A stretch of DNA of 64,000 bases from Streptomyces collinus. Lineage in GTDB: Bacteria; Actinomycetota; Actinomycetes; Streptomycetales; Streptomycetaceae. The DNA lies in assembly GCF_031348265.1 (NCBI RefSeq), contig NZ_CP133771.1:8246001-8310000 (forward strand), in the 5' to 3' direction. This document shows positions 42,722 through 51,187 of the stretch, one piece after another (positions within the stretch are counted from its first letter, which is position 1; each line of letters opens with the position of its first letter). The notes beneath the pieces were generated by a model. It searched no databases. It was given only the letters and a program-made list of their open reading frames with translations, and was not told the DNA's origin. The translations under genes were made by a program, and so were the position numbers.

Positions 42722-45547
42722 TCACGCCATCTGGCGCCGCACCAGCTCGTGCAGCCGTCCCTGGGTGTCGGCGAGCAGCTGGGCGGGCGGGCCCTGCTGG
42801 ATGACCTTGCCGTCCTCCATGACCACGACCCGGTCGGCGTCCATCACGGTCGACAGCCGGTGCGCGATGACGACCCGGGTGGCGTTGAGGGCCTTGGTGC
42901 TCTCGATGACCGTGCGCTGCGTCTCGTTGTCGAGCGCGCTGGTCGCCTCGTCGAAGAAGAGGATGCGCGGCCGCCGGATCAGCGCCTGGGCGATCATCAG
43001 CCGCTGGCGCTGGCCGCCGGAGACGGCTCCGCTGCCCGCGACGATGGTGTGCAGCCCCATCGGCATCCGCTTGATGTCCTCGGCGAGACCCGCCATCTCG
43101 GCCGCCGCCATCGCCTCCTCGGGCGTGTACGGCTCGGTGCCGCAGATGACGTCCAGGATCGAGCCGTTGAACGGCTGCGCGTGCTGGAGCACCACACCGC
43201 ACTGGCGGCGCACCGCCGACTGGTCCAGCGCCGCCAGGTCCTGCCCGTCGTAGAGCACGCTGCCCGAGACGGGCCGGTCGAAGCCGATCAGCAGCCGCAG
43301 CAGCGTCGACTTCCCGCAGCCGCTCGGCCCGACGACCGCGACGAACTCGCCCGGCCGCACCTCGAACGACACGTCGTCCAGGACCAGCGGCCCGTCGTCC
43401 GCGTAGCGGAAGGACACCCGCCGCGCCTCGATCGCCCCGGTCAGCGGACCCGGCCGGGTGCTCGCCGTACGCACCTCCGGCGTCGCGTCCAGCACCGGCT
43501 TGATCTCCTCGAACAGCGGCAGCGCGGCCACCGCCGAGACGAACGAGCCCGTCAGCTGGGTGACGGAGGTCAGCACCATCGTCACCGACGTGTTGAAGGT
43601 GAGGAACGCCGCCGCCGACATCGAGCCGCGGGCCGGACCGGCCAGCAGCATGAACATCAGCAGGGTGCACAGCGGCAGGTACACCGCACCCAGCACCGTC
43701 GTGAGGTTCTTGATGCGGCCGACCTTCTGCTGGAGCTCCCGGCTGCGCGCGAACTCCGACGCCCACGCGGCGTACGCGTAGTTCTCGGCGGCGGCCACCC
43801 GCAGCTTGGGCAGGCCCCGCAGCGTCTGGAACGCCTGGTTGTTCAGCTTGTTCGAGAGCACCACGAGACGCCGCTGCCAGCGCACCTGCCACAGCCCGAG
43901 CCCCAGGAACACCGCCGCGATGACGACGAGCATGCCGATCGCCGCCATCGCCATGGGCACGCTGTACCAGAGCAGCAGCCCCAGGTTCATCGCCCCGACC
44001 GTCACGGACTGGGCGACCGTCGGCCCGACCCCCGCCAGCAGCCGGCGGATCGAGCTGATGCCCATGGCCGCACTGGCCAGTTCGCCCGTGGAGCGCTCGG
44101 TGAAGAACCTCGTCGGCAGCCTCAGCAGCCGGTCCCACACCGCGGGCTGGAGCGTGGCCTCGATCCGGCCCTCGATCCGCAGGATGGTGAGGTTCTGCAA
44201 CAGCATGAAGGCCGCCGCCACCACACTGCTCAGCATCACCGCGAGGCACACCTGCACGATCAGGTCCGTCTGCGCCTTCGGCACGAACTCGCCCAGCACC
44301 TTGCCGGTCGCGATGGGCACCAGCGCGCCGATAGCCACCGTGACCAGACCGCTGAGCAGCAGACCCGTCAGATCGCCACGCATGCCCTGCATACAGAACC
44401 GCAGCAGCCGCAGCGGACTGAGCCCCCGCTCCGGCAGGGGACGGTAGAACATCACCGCACGTGGCTCGAACTCGTCGGCGTTGGCCTTCTCGACCGGCGT
44501 CTCACGCCCGGTCGACGGATGCACCGCGACATAGCCGCCGCGCCGCCACAACAGCGCGACCGGCGCACCCGACAGGGCCCGCTGGCCGACCAGAGGCCCC
44601 ACGTTGTCCCGCCACCAGCGGCCGTCGAGCCGTACGGCCCGGGTCCGCACGCGGGAGGCCAGGGCGACCTGCTCGACCGGGTCGAGGCGGTCGCCGCCGG
44701 TGCCCTTCTGGGTCGGCTCGGTGATCCGGATCCCGGCCGCCTGCCCGACCAGCTTGCAGGCGGCGTACGTGGCGTCCGCGTCCGCCGCGGTCGTGCGCTT
44801 GGAGGAGCGTTTGCCGATGGAGGCGAGGAGCGTCTGGTCGGCCTGGGCGCGCACCGCCTCACCGGCCTTGATGCCCTCGGCGGTGCGCGTCTCGTGCGTG
44901 CGCTCCAGCTGTTCGATCCAGCGGTCCAGCGTGGTCAGCAGCCGGTACTGCTGGTCGACCATCGACTGCCACAGCGCGGGGTCCATCAGCAGGTCGGCCG
45001 CGGCCTCCGCGCCGTACAGCGAGCCGTACTGCACGCTGCCCGGCGGGACCTGCATCCAGAACACGTCGTCGTCGGTGGGCGCCGCGGCCCGCTCGGTGGC
45101 CATCGGCGCCTGGAAGAGGATCGACAGGCTGCGGCCCACCCCGAGGGCGAGCGCGTACTCCAGCGGACTCGTCGTCGGCGGGACGTACTGCGGGTTGCCG
45201 TACTCGTCGTAGGACCAGGTCGCCGTGTTGGCCGGCTGGTACAGCTCGCGCAGCCCGATGCGGTGCACCACGCAGTCCCGCAGCGGCCGGGCCACCAGGG
45301 TGTGCTGCGGGCCCGGCACCGGGCCGAGCACCAGCGAACCCGCCTCCAAACGGCCCAGATGGTGCCAGTGGCCCTGCTGTCCGGCCTCGACGGCGAACAG
45401 GTCCACGGCGCCGGACGCGACCAGCCACAGCACCTGCGGGCCTTCGAGGTCGAGACGGTTGAACCCGGCGCAGTCGATGCGCGAGCCCATCTGCCCGAAG
45501 GCGCCCAGCACGAGGTCGCCGTCGTGCCCTTCGTGGACGGCCGTCAT
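42722..45547 (-). CDS. NHLP-type bacteriocin export ABC protein (second ABC, no peptidase)
   Basis: A 941-residue protein of the NHLP export ABC2 type. An N-terminal soluble region of about 380 residues contains a cyclic-nucleotide-binding-like fold (about 10-130). It is followed by six membrane helices and an ATPase with Walker A GPSGCGKST, signature VSGGQRQR and Walker B ILFFDEAT. It should pair with the C39-containing ABC protein encoded upstream to move a small peptide across the membrane. The ATG begins one base after the stop of that gene. Confidence 0.92.
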   Translation of the reverse strand: MTAVHEGHDGDLVLGAFGQMGSRIDCAGFNRLDLEGPQVLWLVASGAVDLFAVEAGQQGHWHHLGRLEAGSLVLGPVPGPQHTLVARPLRDCVVHRIGLRELYQPANTATWSYDEYGNPQYVPPTTSPLEYALALGVGRSLSILFQAPMATERAAAPTDDDVFWMQVPPGSVQYGSLYGAEAAADLLMDPALWQSMVDQQYRLLTTLDRWIEQLERTHETRTAEGIKAGEAVRAQADQTLLASIGKRSSKRTTAADADATYAACKLVGQAAGIRITEPTQKGTGGDRLDPVEQVALASRVRTRAVRLDGRWWRDNVGPLVGQRALSGAPVALLWRRGGYVAVHPSTGRETPVEKANADEFEPRAVMFYRPLPERGLSPLRLLRFCMQGMRGDLTGLLLSGLVTVAIGALVPIATGKVLGEFVPKAQTDLIVQVCLAVMLSSVVAAAFMLLQNLTILRIEGRIEATLQPAVWDRLLRLPTRFFTERSTGELASAAMGISSIRRLLAGVGPTVAQSVTVGAMNLGLLLWYSVPMAMAAIGMLVVIAAVFLGLGLWQVRWQRRLVVLSNKLNNQAFQTLRGLPKLRVAAAENYAYAAWASEFARSRELQQKVGRIKNLTTVLGAVYLPLCTLLMFMLLAGPARGSMSAAAFLTFNTSVTMVLTSVTQLTGSFVSAVAALPLFEEIKPVLDATPEVRTASTRPGPLTGAIEARRVSFRYADDGPLVLDDVSFEVRPGEFVAVVGPSGCGKSTLLRLLIGFDRPVSGSVLYDGQDLAALDQSAVRRQCGVVLQHAQPFNGSILDVICGTEPYTPEEAMAAAEMAGLAEDIKRMPMGLHTIVAGSGAVSGGQRQRLMIAQALIRRPRILFFDEATSALDNETQRTVIESTKALNATRVVIAHRLSTVMDADRVVVMEDGKVIQQGPPAQLLADTQGRLHELVRRQMA

Positions 45548-45548
45548 C

Positions 45549-47774
45549 TCACCGCTCCCTGACCAGTGCCGCGTACGCGCCGCCACGCGCCACCAGGTCC
45601 TCGTGCCGTCCCCGCTCCACGACCGTGCCGTGCTGCAGGACGACGATCTCGTCGCTGTCGCGCACCGTGCTCAGCCGGTGCGCGATCACCACGCAGGCGC
45701 AGCCGCGCCGGCGCAGGTTGTCCATCACGACCTGCTCGGTCTCCGCGTCCAGCGCGCTCGTCACCTCGTCGAGCACCAGGATGCTCGGGCGGCGCACCAG
45801 GGCCCGCGCGATCTCCAGGCGCTGGCGCTGCCCGCCGGAGAAGTTGCGGCCGTCCTGTTCGACCTTGCTGTGGATGCCGCCGGGCCGGCGGGTGATCACG
45901 TCGTACAGGGCGGCGTCGCGCAGCGCGTCCTCCACCGCCTCGTCCGGGATCGACGGGTCCCACAGCGCCACGTTGTCGCGGACGGTGCCCTCGAAGAGGA
46001 ACACGTCCTGGTCGACGAAGGAGACCGAGGCGGCCAGCGCCCCGCGCGGGATGTCCTCGATGCGCTGCCCGTCGATACGGATCACGCCCTCCCACGGCGC
46101 GTAAAGCCCGGAGATCATCCGGGACACCGTGGACTTGCCGCTGCCCGAACCGCCGACCAGGGCGACCTGCTGCCCGGGGCCGACCGTCAGGTCGAAGCCG
46201 GTGAGCAGGGGTTTGTCGAGCGGGCTGTAGCCGAACATGATGTTCTCCAGTTCGACATGGCCCTGGAGGCGGCGCGTGGACTCGCTCGCGCCGGGCCGGC
46301 CGTAGAGCGGGTCGGCCTTGAAGTTCTCCACGTCCTTCAGCCGGGCCACGTCCGCCGCGAAGTCCTGGATGCGGCCGGCGACGCCGTTCAGCCGGGTCAG
46401 CGGGGCCGTGAACCGGGCGACCAGGGCCTGGAAGGCGACCAGCAGACCGACCGAGATGTGCCCCTCGATCGCGCGCATGCCGCCGATCCAGAGGATCAGC
46501 GCGCTGTTGAGGGTGGCGAGCGTCGGCGCGACCACGCCCAGCCAGGCGCTCGGCACGCCGAGCCGCTGCTGCTCCTCCAGGGTGGTGGCGTGCTGCCCGG
46601 CCCACTTGCGGAAGTAGCCGTCCTCGCCGCCGGTCGCCTTCATCGTCTCGATCAGCTGAAGGCCCGTGTAGGCGGTGTTGGTGAGCCGGGCCGAGTCCGC
46701 CCGCAGCTTCGCCGTGCGCGTCGCCCGCAGCCGGATCACCACCCGCATGGCGACGATGTTCAGCAGGGCGACGCCGATGCCCACGAACGTGAGCTGCGGG
46801 TCGTAGGTGTACAGCAGCACCGCGTACAGGACGACCACGACCGCGTCCACGCCCGCCGCCGCGAGGTCGCGGGACAGGGTCTCGGACACCGCGTCGTTGG
46901 ACTGCAGGCGCTGCACCAGGTCGGCCGGGCTGCGCTGGGAGAAGAACGTCACCGGCAGCCGCAGCAGATGCCGCAGGAAACGGGCGCTGGACAGGGTGGA
47001 GGAGATGATGCGGCCGCGCAGCAGGTTGGCCTGCTGGAGCCAGGTCAGCACCACCGTGAGCAGCACGCACGCCGCCATCGACGGGAACAGCACGTCGAGC
47101 AGCGAGGTCTGGTTGCCGATCAGGAACTCGTCGATGTAGGTGCGGCTGAGCGCGGGCACCGCCGCACCGACCGCCACCAGCAGCAGACTCGCCAGCACCG
47201 CCGCGGGCATCGTGCCCGCCGTGCCGCGCAGCCGGGCCGGCATCGCACCCAGGACACCGGGCTTGCGGCCACCCCGGGCGAAGTCCTCGCCGGGCTCCAT
47301 CACCAGCACGACACCGGTGAAGCTGCCGTCGAAGTCCTCCATGGGGATGAACCGGCGGCCCTTGCCGGGGTCGTTGATGTAGACGCCCCGGCGGCCGAAG
47401 CGCCGGCCCATGCCGTCGTAGACGACGTAGTGGTTGAACTCCCAGAACAGGATGGCCGGCGACGTCACCTCGGCGAGGGCGGCCAGGTCCATCTGCATGC
47501 CCTTGGCCGTCAGGCCGTAGGAGCGGGCCGCCTTCAGCAGGTTGCTCGCGCGCGAGCCGTCCCGGGAGACACCGCAGGCGATGCGCAGCTCCTCCAGCGG
47601 GACGTGCTTGCCGTAGTGGCCGAGGACCATCGCCAGGGAGGCGGCGCCGCACTCGACGGCCTCCATCTGGAGCACGGTGGGCGTGCGGACGGTCTTCGCC
47701 CGGGCCTTGGGCACCTTGCGCTTGGGCGGGGCGGCGCGGCGCCTGCTCCGGGGTTCCTGTGCGGTCGCGCTCAT
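45549..47774 (-). CDS. NHLP-type bacteriocin export ABC protein with C39 leader peptidase
   Basis: A 741-residue peptidase/permease/ATPase. The N-terminal C39 domain has catalytic Cys42 (AVECGAASLAMV), His115 (FWEFNHYVVYDG) and Asp135 (YINDPGKG). A six-helix permease follows, then an ATPase with Walker A VGGSGSGKST, signature FSGGQRQR and Walker B ILVLDEVT. C39 domains cut after the Gly-Gly of leader peptides during export; the small gene at 48695-48910 encodes such a leader. The start overlaps the HlyD-type gene by ATGA. Confidence 0.94.
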   Translation of the reverse strand: MSATAQEPRSRRRAAPPKRKVPKARAKTVRTPTVLQMEAVECGAASLAMVLGHYGKHVPLEELRIACGVSRDGSRASNLLKAARSYGLTAKGMQMDLAALAEVTSPAILFWEFNHYVVYDGMGRRFGRRGVYINDPGKGRRFIPMEDFDGSFTGVVLVMEPGEDFARGGRKPGVLGAMPARLRGTAGTMPAAVLASLLLVAVGAAVPALSRTYIDEFLIGNQTSLLDVLFPSMAACVLLTVVLTWLQQANLLRGRIISSTLSSARFLRHLLRLPVTFFSQRSPADLVQRLQSNDAVSETLSRDLAAAGVDAVVVVLYAVLLYTYDPQLTFVGIGVALLNIVAMRVVIRLRATRTAKLRADSARLTNTAYTGLQLIETMKATGGEDGYFRKWAGQHATTLEEQQRLGVPSAWLGVVAPTLATLNSALILWIGGMRAIEGHISVGLLVAFQALVARFTAPLTRLNGVAGRIQDFAADVARLKDVENFKADPLYGRPGASESTRRLQGHVELENIMFGYSPLDKPLLTGFDLTVGPGQQVALVGGSGSGKSTVSRMISGLYAPWEGVIRIDGQRIEDIPRGALAASVSFVDQDVFLFEGTVRDNVALWDPSIPDEAVEDALRDAALYDVITRRPGGIHSKVEQDGRNFSGGQRQRLEIARALVRRPSILVLDEVTSALDAETEQVVMDNLRRRGCACVVIAHRLSTVRDSDEIVVLQHGTVVERGRHEDLVARGGAYAALVRER

Positions 47775-48577
47775 GGCAGCAGCCAGTCGACGGGGCGCTC
47801 GTCGGACAGCCGGATCGAACCGGAGGCCGGCGTCATGGAGGCCAGTTTGTACGGGGGCCCGTCCGCGGAGGACCACTCGTAGCCGCTCTTGGTGGTGGAG
47901 GACTTGTCCAGCCGGACCGTCACGGCCACCGGTCTGCCCTTCTTGGTGAACTGCTCGCCCAGCTGGCTGTCCCCGAGGAACGCGGCGATCTGCTGCGGGG
48001 ACTGCGCCGAGCGGTCCACCGACTTCACATGACCGCGCAGCACGCCGTACTCCTGGGTCGGCACCGACTGCACGGTCAGGTCCACGGCCGCGTCGTCGGG
48101 GATCGAGGCGGCGTTCTCGGCGGGGACGTACACGGTCGCGTAGAGCGGGTCCCCGGTGCGGGCGACCTTCTCGACGGCGGCGACGTTCGCGCCGGTCTGG
48201 ATGATCTGCCCGACGGTCGCGGCGAGCGCGGAGACACGGCCCGCGTCGAGGGTACGGACGACCGTTTCTCCCTTGCCCGTACGGACCTTGAGCACGGGGG
48301 AGCCGGCGGGCAGCTGCTCGCCCTGCTTGGCGAGCACCGCGGTGACCTGGCCCGCGACGGGGCTCTGCAGGACGTAACTGCCCTGCCCGTGCGTGATGAT
48401 GGCGGGTGCGCTGACGGTGGAGGTCACCGAGCCGGTCACCGCCCACACCGAGGCGGCGGCCATCGCGACCACCGTCACCGAGAGCACGAGCCAGCCCTGC
48501 GGGCGGGCGAAGCGCACCGGCAGGTCGAGTTCCTCCGGTGACTGGAGCTTGGCGAGGGCCTGTTGGCGGAACTGCAA
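47771..48577 (-). CDS. HlyD-family adaptor of the NHLP export system
   Basis: A 268-residue membrane fusion protein of the NHLP-associated type. A short cytoplasmic N-terminus leads to one membrane helix (GWLVLSVTVVAMAAASVWAV), then a barrel-sandwich/lipoyl-like domain (SPVAGQVTAVLAKQGEQLPA). It should form a periplasm-like extracytoplasmic conduit with the two ABC proteins. It overlaps the next gene by ATGA. Gene order precursor, adaptor, ABC1, ABC2 is complete. Confidence 0.92.
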   Translation of the reverse strand: MQFRQQALAKLQSPEELDLPVRFARPQGWLVLSVTVVAMAAASVWAVTGSVTSTVSAPAIITHGQGSYVLQSPVAGQVTAVLAKQGEQLPAGSPVLKVRTGKGETVVRTLDAGRVSALAATVGQIIQTGANVAAVEKVARTGDPLYATVYVPAENAASIPDDAAVDLTVQSVPTQEYGVLRGHVKSVDRSAQSPQQIAAFLGDSQLGEQFTKKGRPVAVTVRLDKSSTTKSGYEWSSADGPPYKLASMTPASGSIRLSDERPVDWLLP

Positions 48578-48645
48578 GGAACTTCCCTCACCCGTGGAAG
48601 AGGAACGGACGGCCGAGGCACAAGGCTCGTACGGAACCCGAAGAA

Positions 48646-48672
48646 CCCGGAACCGCCGGCTGCGGTTCCGGG
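48646..48672 (-). terminator. Hairpin between precursor and exporter genes
   Basis: CCCGGAACCGC (48646-48656) pairs with 48662-48672 around CGGCT, an 11-bp perfect stem. It lies 22 bases after the precursor stop and 68 bases before the HlyD gene. It may be a partial terminator that keeps exporter mRNA below precursor mRNA, or may protect the precursor mRNA 3' end. Confidence 0.7.
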
Positions 48673-48694
48673 AATCAACGGCACAAGGGCTCGA

Positions 48695-48910
48695 TCAGAG
48701 GCCGGAGACCAGGCCGGTGACCGGGGCCGTGTTGAGGCCGGTGACGCCCTCGACGGTGCCGACGGCGGTGTCGACCAGGCCGGAGACCGGGGCAATGCCG
48801 TCAACGGTGTCGGTGACGGTGTTCACGGCGTTCACGGACAGGCCGCCGGAGATGGCGTCGAGCTGGGCGTCAGCGATCTCGACGGTCTCAACCTGGGGGG
48901 TGGAGTTCAT
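48695..48910 (-). CDS. Gly-Gly-leader peptide precursor without Cys, Lys or Arg
   Basis: A 71-residue peptide with a good ribosome binding site (AAGGGAAG, about eight bases before ATG). The leader (residues 1-23) reads MNSTPQVETVEIADAQLDAI and ends SGG, a classic double-glycine C39 cleavage site. The predicted 48-residue core starts LSVNAVNTVTDTVDG and repeats APVSGLV and APVTGLV. It has no Cys, no aromatic residue and no basic residue, and is rich in Val, Thr, Gly, Ala and Ser; Asp/Glu give a net negative charge. Branched hydrophobics recur every three to four positions, suggesting an amphipathic helix or stacked strand. The exporter genes follow. Mature structure and activity are unknown. 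Confidence 0.85.
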   Translation of the reverse strand: MNSTPQVETVEIADAQLDAISGGLSVNAVNTVTDTVDGIAPVSGLVDTAVGTVEGVTGLNTAPVTGLVSGL

Positions 48911-49655
48911 GATGGAACTTCCCTTCATATGGATATCTCACAAGGGGGGAGCGGCCCCCTCTGGGGACAGATGACGGCCGCGACCGCGAGCACCGGGCAT
49001 CCGTTTCCGAGTGCCCTGAGCGGCCCCCGCGGTGCGATGGATCAAAGCACGCCGCCGCTCCGCGCTTCCAATCAACCACCCGCCTCACCAGGCAACTTGC
49101 GCCTCAGCGGCACCGATCCGTGCAGGTTCGTGCACTGCTTGGCGGCGAGTTCTTCACATGCGGCACCGCATCGGCGCATCCGGGCCCTTGCCCGGCGGGG
49201 CGGCGAATCCGGCACTCCCGCCCCAAAGGCGTGTCCGGCCCGGCCGGCGTGTGGATAACCCTCATTTCCGTGACCGGGTTGAGCATTCGATGTGCAGATT
49301 CGCTGAAGCCGGGATTTGACTCCGTGACCTCGACGCATCGTTCCCGGACGGATACGGAGTGTGGCGTTCCGCCCGGACGGCGGGGGCCCGTCGCTGAAAG
49401 GCCGTCATCAGGCCATGCATCTCCCCGGGCCGGCGCGGCCGGCTCCGCCGGACCGGCCCTGTGCGAACAGGGCGGCAGGGAATCGCGCGGTCGCCGTGCG
49501 GCCGGCGGGAGTTGGCTGATTCCGTGATGCGAAGGGATCACTTGCAATCGGAATTGAACGCCCCGTGCGGCCCGTGCGTACCAACAGCCATCCAGGCGCC
49601 CCCCCAGAAGCTGCCGGACGGCGGCACCTACTCCGTTCCCCAGGAGGAGAGAAGT
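48911..49655. other. Divergent intergenic region, peptide locus and protease
   Basis: A 745-base gap, the largest here, between the peptide precursor and the S1 protease. No ORF with real coding bias or a ribosome binding site was found. Two small inverted repeats are visible: GTGCA...TGCAC at 49120-49135 and GTGAT...ATCAC at 49524-49541. Promoters for both flanking operons must lie here, and an untranslated RNA is possible. Confidence 0.5.
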
Positions 49656-51071
49656 TTGAGTCACAAGCGAATTCCGAAGCGCAAGGCCGCGATAGCGGCG
49701 GGCAGCGTGGTGGCGCTCGGCGCGGCCGCGATCCTGCTCCCCAACGCCAACGCCTCGCAGGACGGTTCGTCCGACGACGCGGCGGCCGCGCCGAAGACCC
49801 TGAAGGCGGGCGACGCCTCGGATCTCGCCTCGCAGCTCTCCGGGCTCCTCGGTGAGGCGTTCGGCGGCTCCTACTACGACGGCGACAGCCAGCAGCTCGT
49901 CGTCAACGTCGTACCGGGCGACAACAACAACGTGATCGTGCAGGCGAAGGCGGCCGGCGCGAAGGTCCGCGAGGTCGAGAACAGCTGGTCGGAGCTCCAG
50001 GACGGCGCCTCGACGCTGAAGTCCGAGGCGACCATCGCCGGTACCTCGTGGTCGATCGACCCGCGCACCAACAAGCTCCTGGTGACGGCGGACAGCACCG
50101 TGACCGGCGCCAAGTGGGACAGACTGGAATCCACCGTGCAGGAGCTCGGCTCCGGCATGGCCACCATCAAGAAGTCCTCCGGCACCTTCAAGCCGTTCGT
50201 TTCGGGAGGCGACGCCATCTTCGCGGGTGGCTCGCGCTGCTCCCTCGGCTTCAACGTCACCGCGGGCGACGGCTCGCCCGCCTTCCTGACGGCCGGTCAC
50301 TGCACCCTCGGCGGCAACGAGTGGTCGGACACCCAGGGCGGTCAGCCGATCGCCACCGTCGACCAGTCGACGTTCCCGGGCGACGGTGACTTCGCACTCG
50401 TGAAGTACGACGACCCGGCGACCGAGGCGCCCAGCGAGGTCAACACGGGCAACCAGACCGTCCCGATCACCGAGGCCGCGGAGGCTACCGTCGGCCAGGA
50501 GGTCTTCCGGATGGGCAGTACCACCGGGCTCGCCGACGGCCAGGTCCTCGGCCTGGACGCCACGGTGAACTACCCGGAGGGCACCGTCACGGGCCTCATC
50601 CAGACCAACGTCTGTGCCGAGCCCGGCGACAGCGGCGGCTCGCTGTTCACCCAGGACGGTCTCGCCATCGGCCTGACCTCCGGCGGCAGCGGCGACTGCA
50701 CGGTCGGCGGCGAGACGTTCTTCCAGCCGGTGACCACCGCCCTGGAAGCGGTCGGCGCGACCCTCGGCGCGGGCGGTGCCGCGGGCGGCGGTGCCGGTGC
50801 CGGTGACGAGGCCGGTGCGGGCCAGGAAGCCGGTGCGGGCGAAGAGGCCGGTGCGGGTGCCGGTCAGGACGCGGGTGCGGGCGAAGAGGCCGGTGCCGGT
50901 CAGGAAGCCGGTGCGGGTGACGAGGCCGGTGCGGGCGCCGGTGAAGAGGCCGGTGCCGGTGAGCAGGCCGGTGCCGGTGAACAGGCCGGAGGCGACGAGG
51001 CCGGTGCGGGTGCCGGTCAGGACGCGGGCCAGGGTGTCGAGGACAACTCCGGTCTGACCGAGAGCCGCTGA
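49656..51071 (+). CDS. Secreted S1-family (streptogrisin-like) serine protease with repeat tail
   Basis: A 471-residue preproprotease. A basic signal peptide (LSHKRIPKRKAAIAAGSVVA) precedes a pro-region to about residue 185. The chymotrypsin-fold domain begins near AGGSRCSLGFNV, with His in TAGHC (about 214), Asp in GDGDFALV (about 245) and Ser in GDSGGS (about 326). After the catalytic domain comes a 100-residue tail of AGAGEE/AGAGQE-type repeats ending GLTESR, with no LPXTG anchor. The TTG start has AGGAGGAG six bases upstream; an in-frame ATG 43 codons earlier lacks a site. A strong terminator follows. Confidence 0.92.
   Translation: MSHKRIPKRKAAIAAGSVVALGAAAILLPNANASQDGSSDDAAAAPKTLKAGDASDLASQLSGLLGEAFGGSYYDGDSQQLVVNVVPGDNNNVIVQAKAAGAKVREVENSWSELQDGASTLKSEATIAGTSWSIDPRTNKLLVTADSTVTGAKWDRLESTVQELGSGMATIKKSSGTFKPFVSGGDAIFAGGSRCSLGFNVTAGDGSPAFLTAGHCTLGGNEWSDTQGGQPIATVDQSTFPGDGDFALVKYDDPATEAPSEVNTGNQTVPITEAAEATVGQEVFRMGSTTGLADGQVLGLDATVNYPEGTVTGLIQTNVCAEPGDSGGSLFTQDGLAIGLTSGGSGDCTVGGETFFQPVTTALEAVGATLGAGGAAGGGAGAGDEAGAGQEAGAGEEAGAGAGQDAGAGEEAGAGQEAGAGDEAGAGAGEEAGAGEQAGAGEQAGGDEAGAGAGQDAGQGVEDNSGLTESR
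50776..51030 (+). repeat. Imperfect repeats encoding Ala-Gly-Glu/Gln tail of the protease
   Basis: Short units such as GAGGCCGGTGCGGGC and GAAGCCGGTGCGGGC recur about 15 times with 15- to 24-base spacing. They encode AGAG followed by two residues from E, Q or D. The array is prone to length change by slippage. Confidence 0.85.
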
Positions 51072-51106
51072 CGCCCACACAGCCGTCGGCAGCCGGTCCG
51101 ACGCCG

Positions 51107-51146
51107 CCGGCCCGGTTCCGCCCCCTTCCTGGCGGAACCGGGCCGG
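51107..51146. terminator. 16-bp hairpin terminator
   Basis: CCGGCCCGGTTCCGCC (51107-51122) pairs perfectly with 51131-51146, with an eight-base loop. It stands between the protease gene and the converging SpoIIE-type gene. Confidence 0.9.
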
Positions 51147-51187
51147 CCACCGGCGTTCCCGGCCGGGGTGCCGGCGCGCCCCGCGAC

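Noticed and set aside
42557..47882. Plus-strand open frames of 1001 and 885 codons across the NHLP ABC genes
   Set aside because: The minus-strand frames carry Walker, signature and C39 motifs; the plus-strand ones are His/Arg/Gln-rich shadows.
49120..49527. A 135-codon plus-strand frame upstream of the protease
   Set aside because: No ribosome binding site, no codon bias and no recognisable protein.
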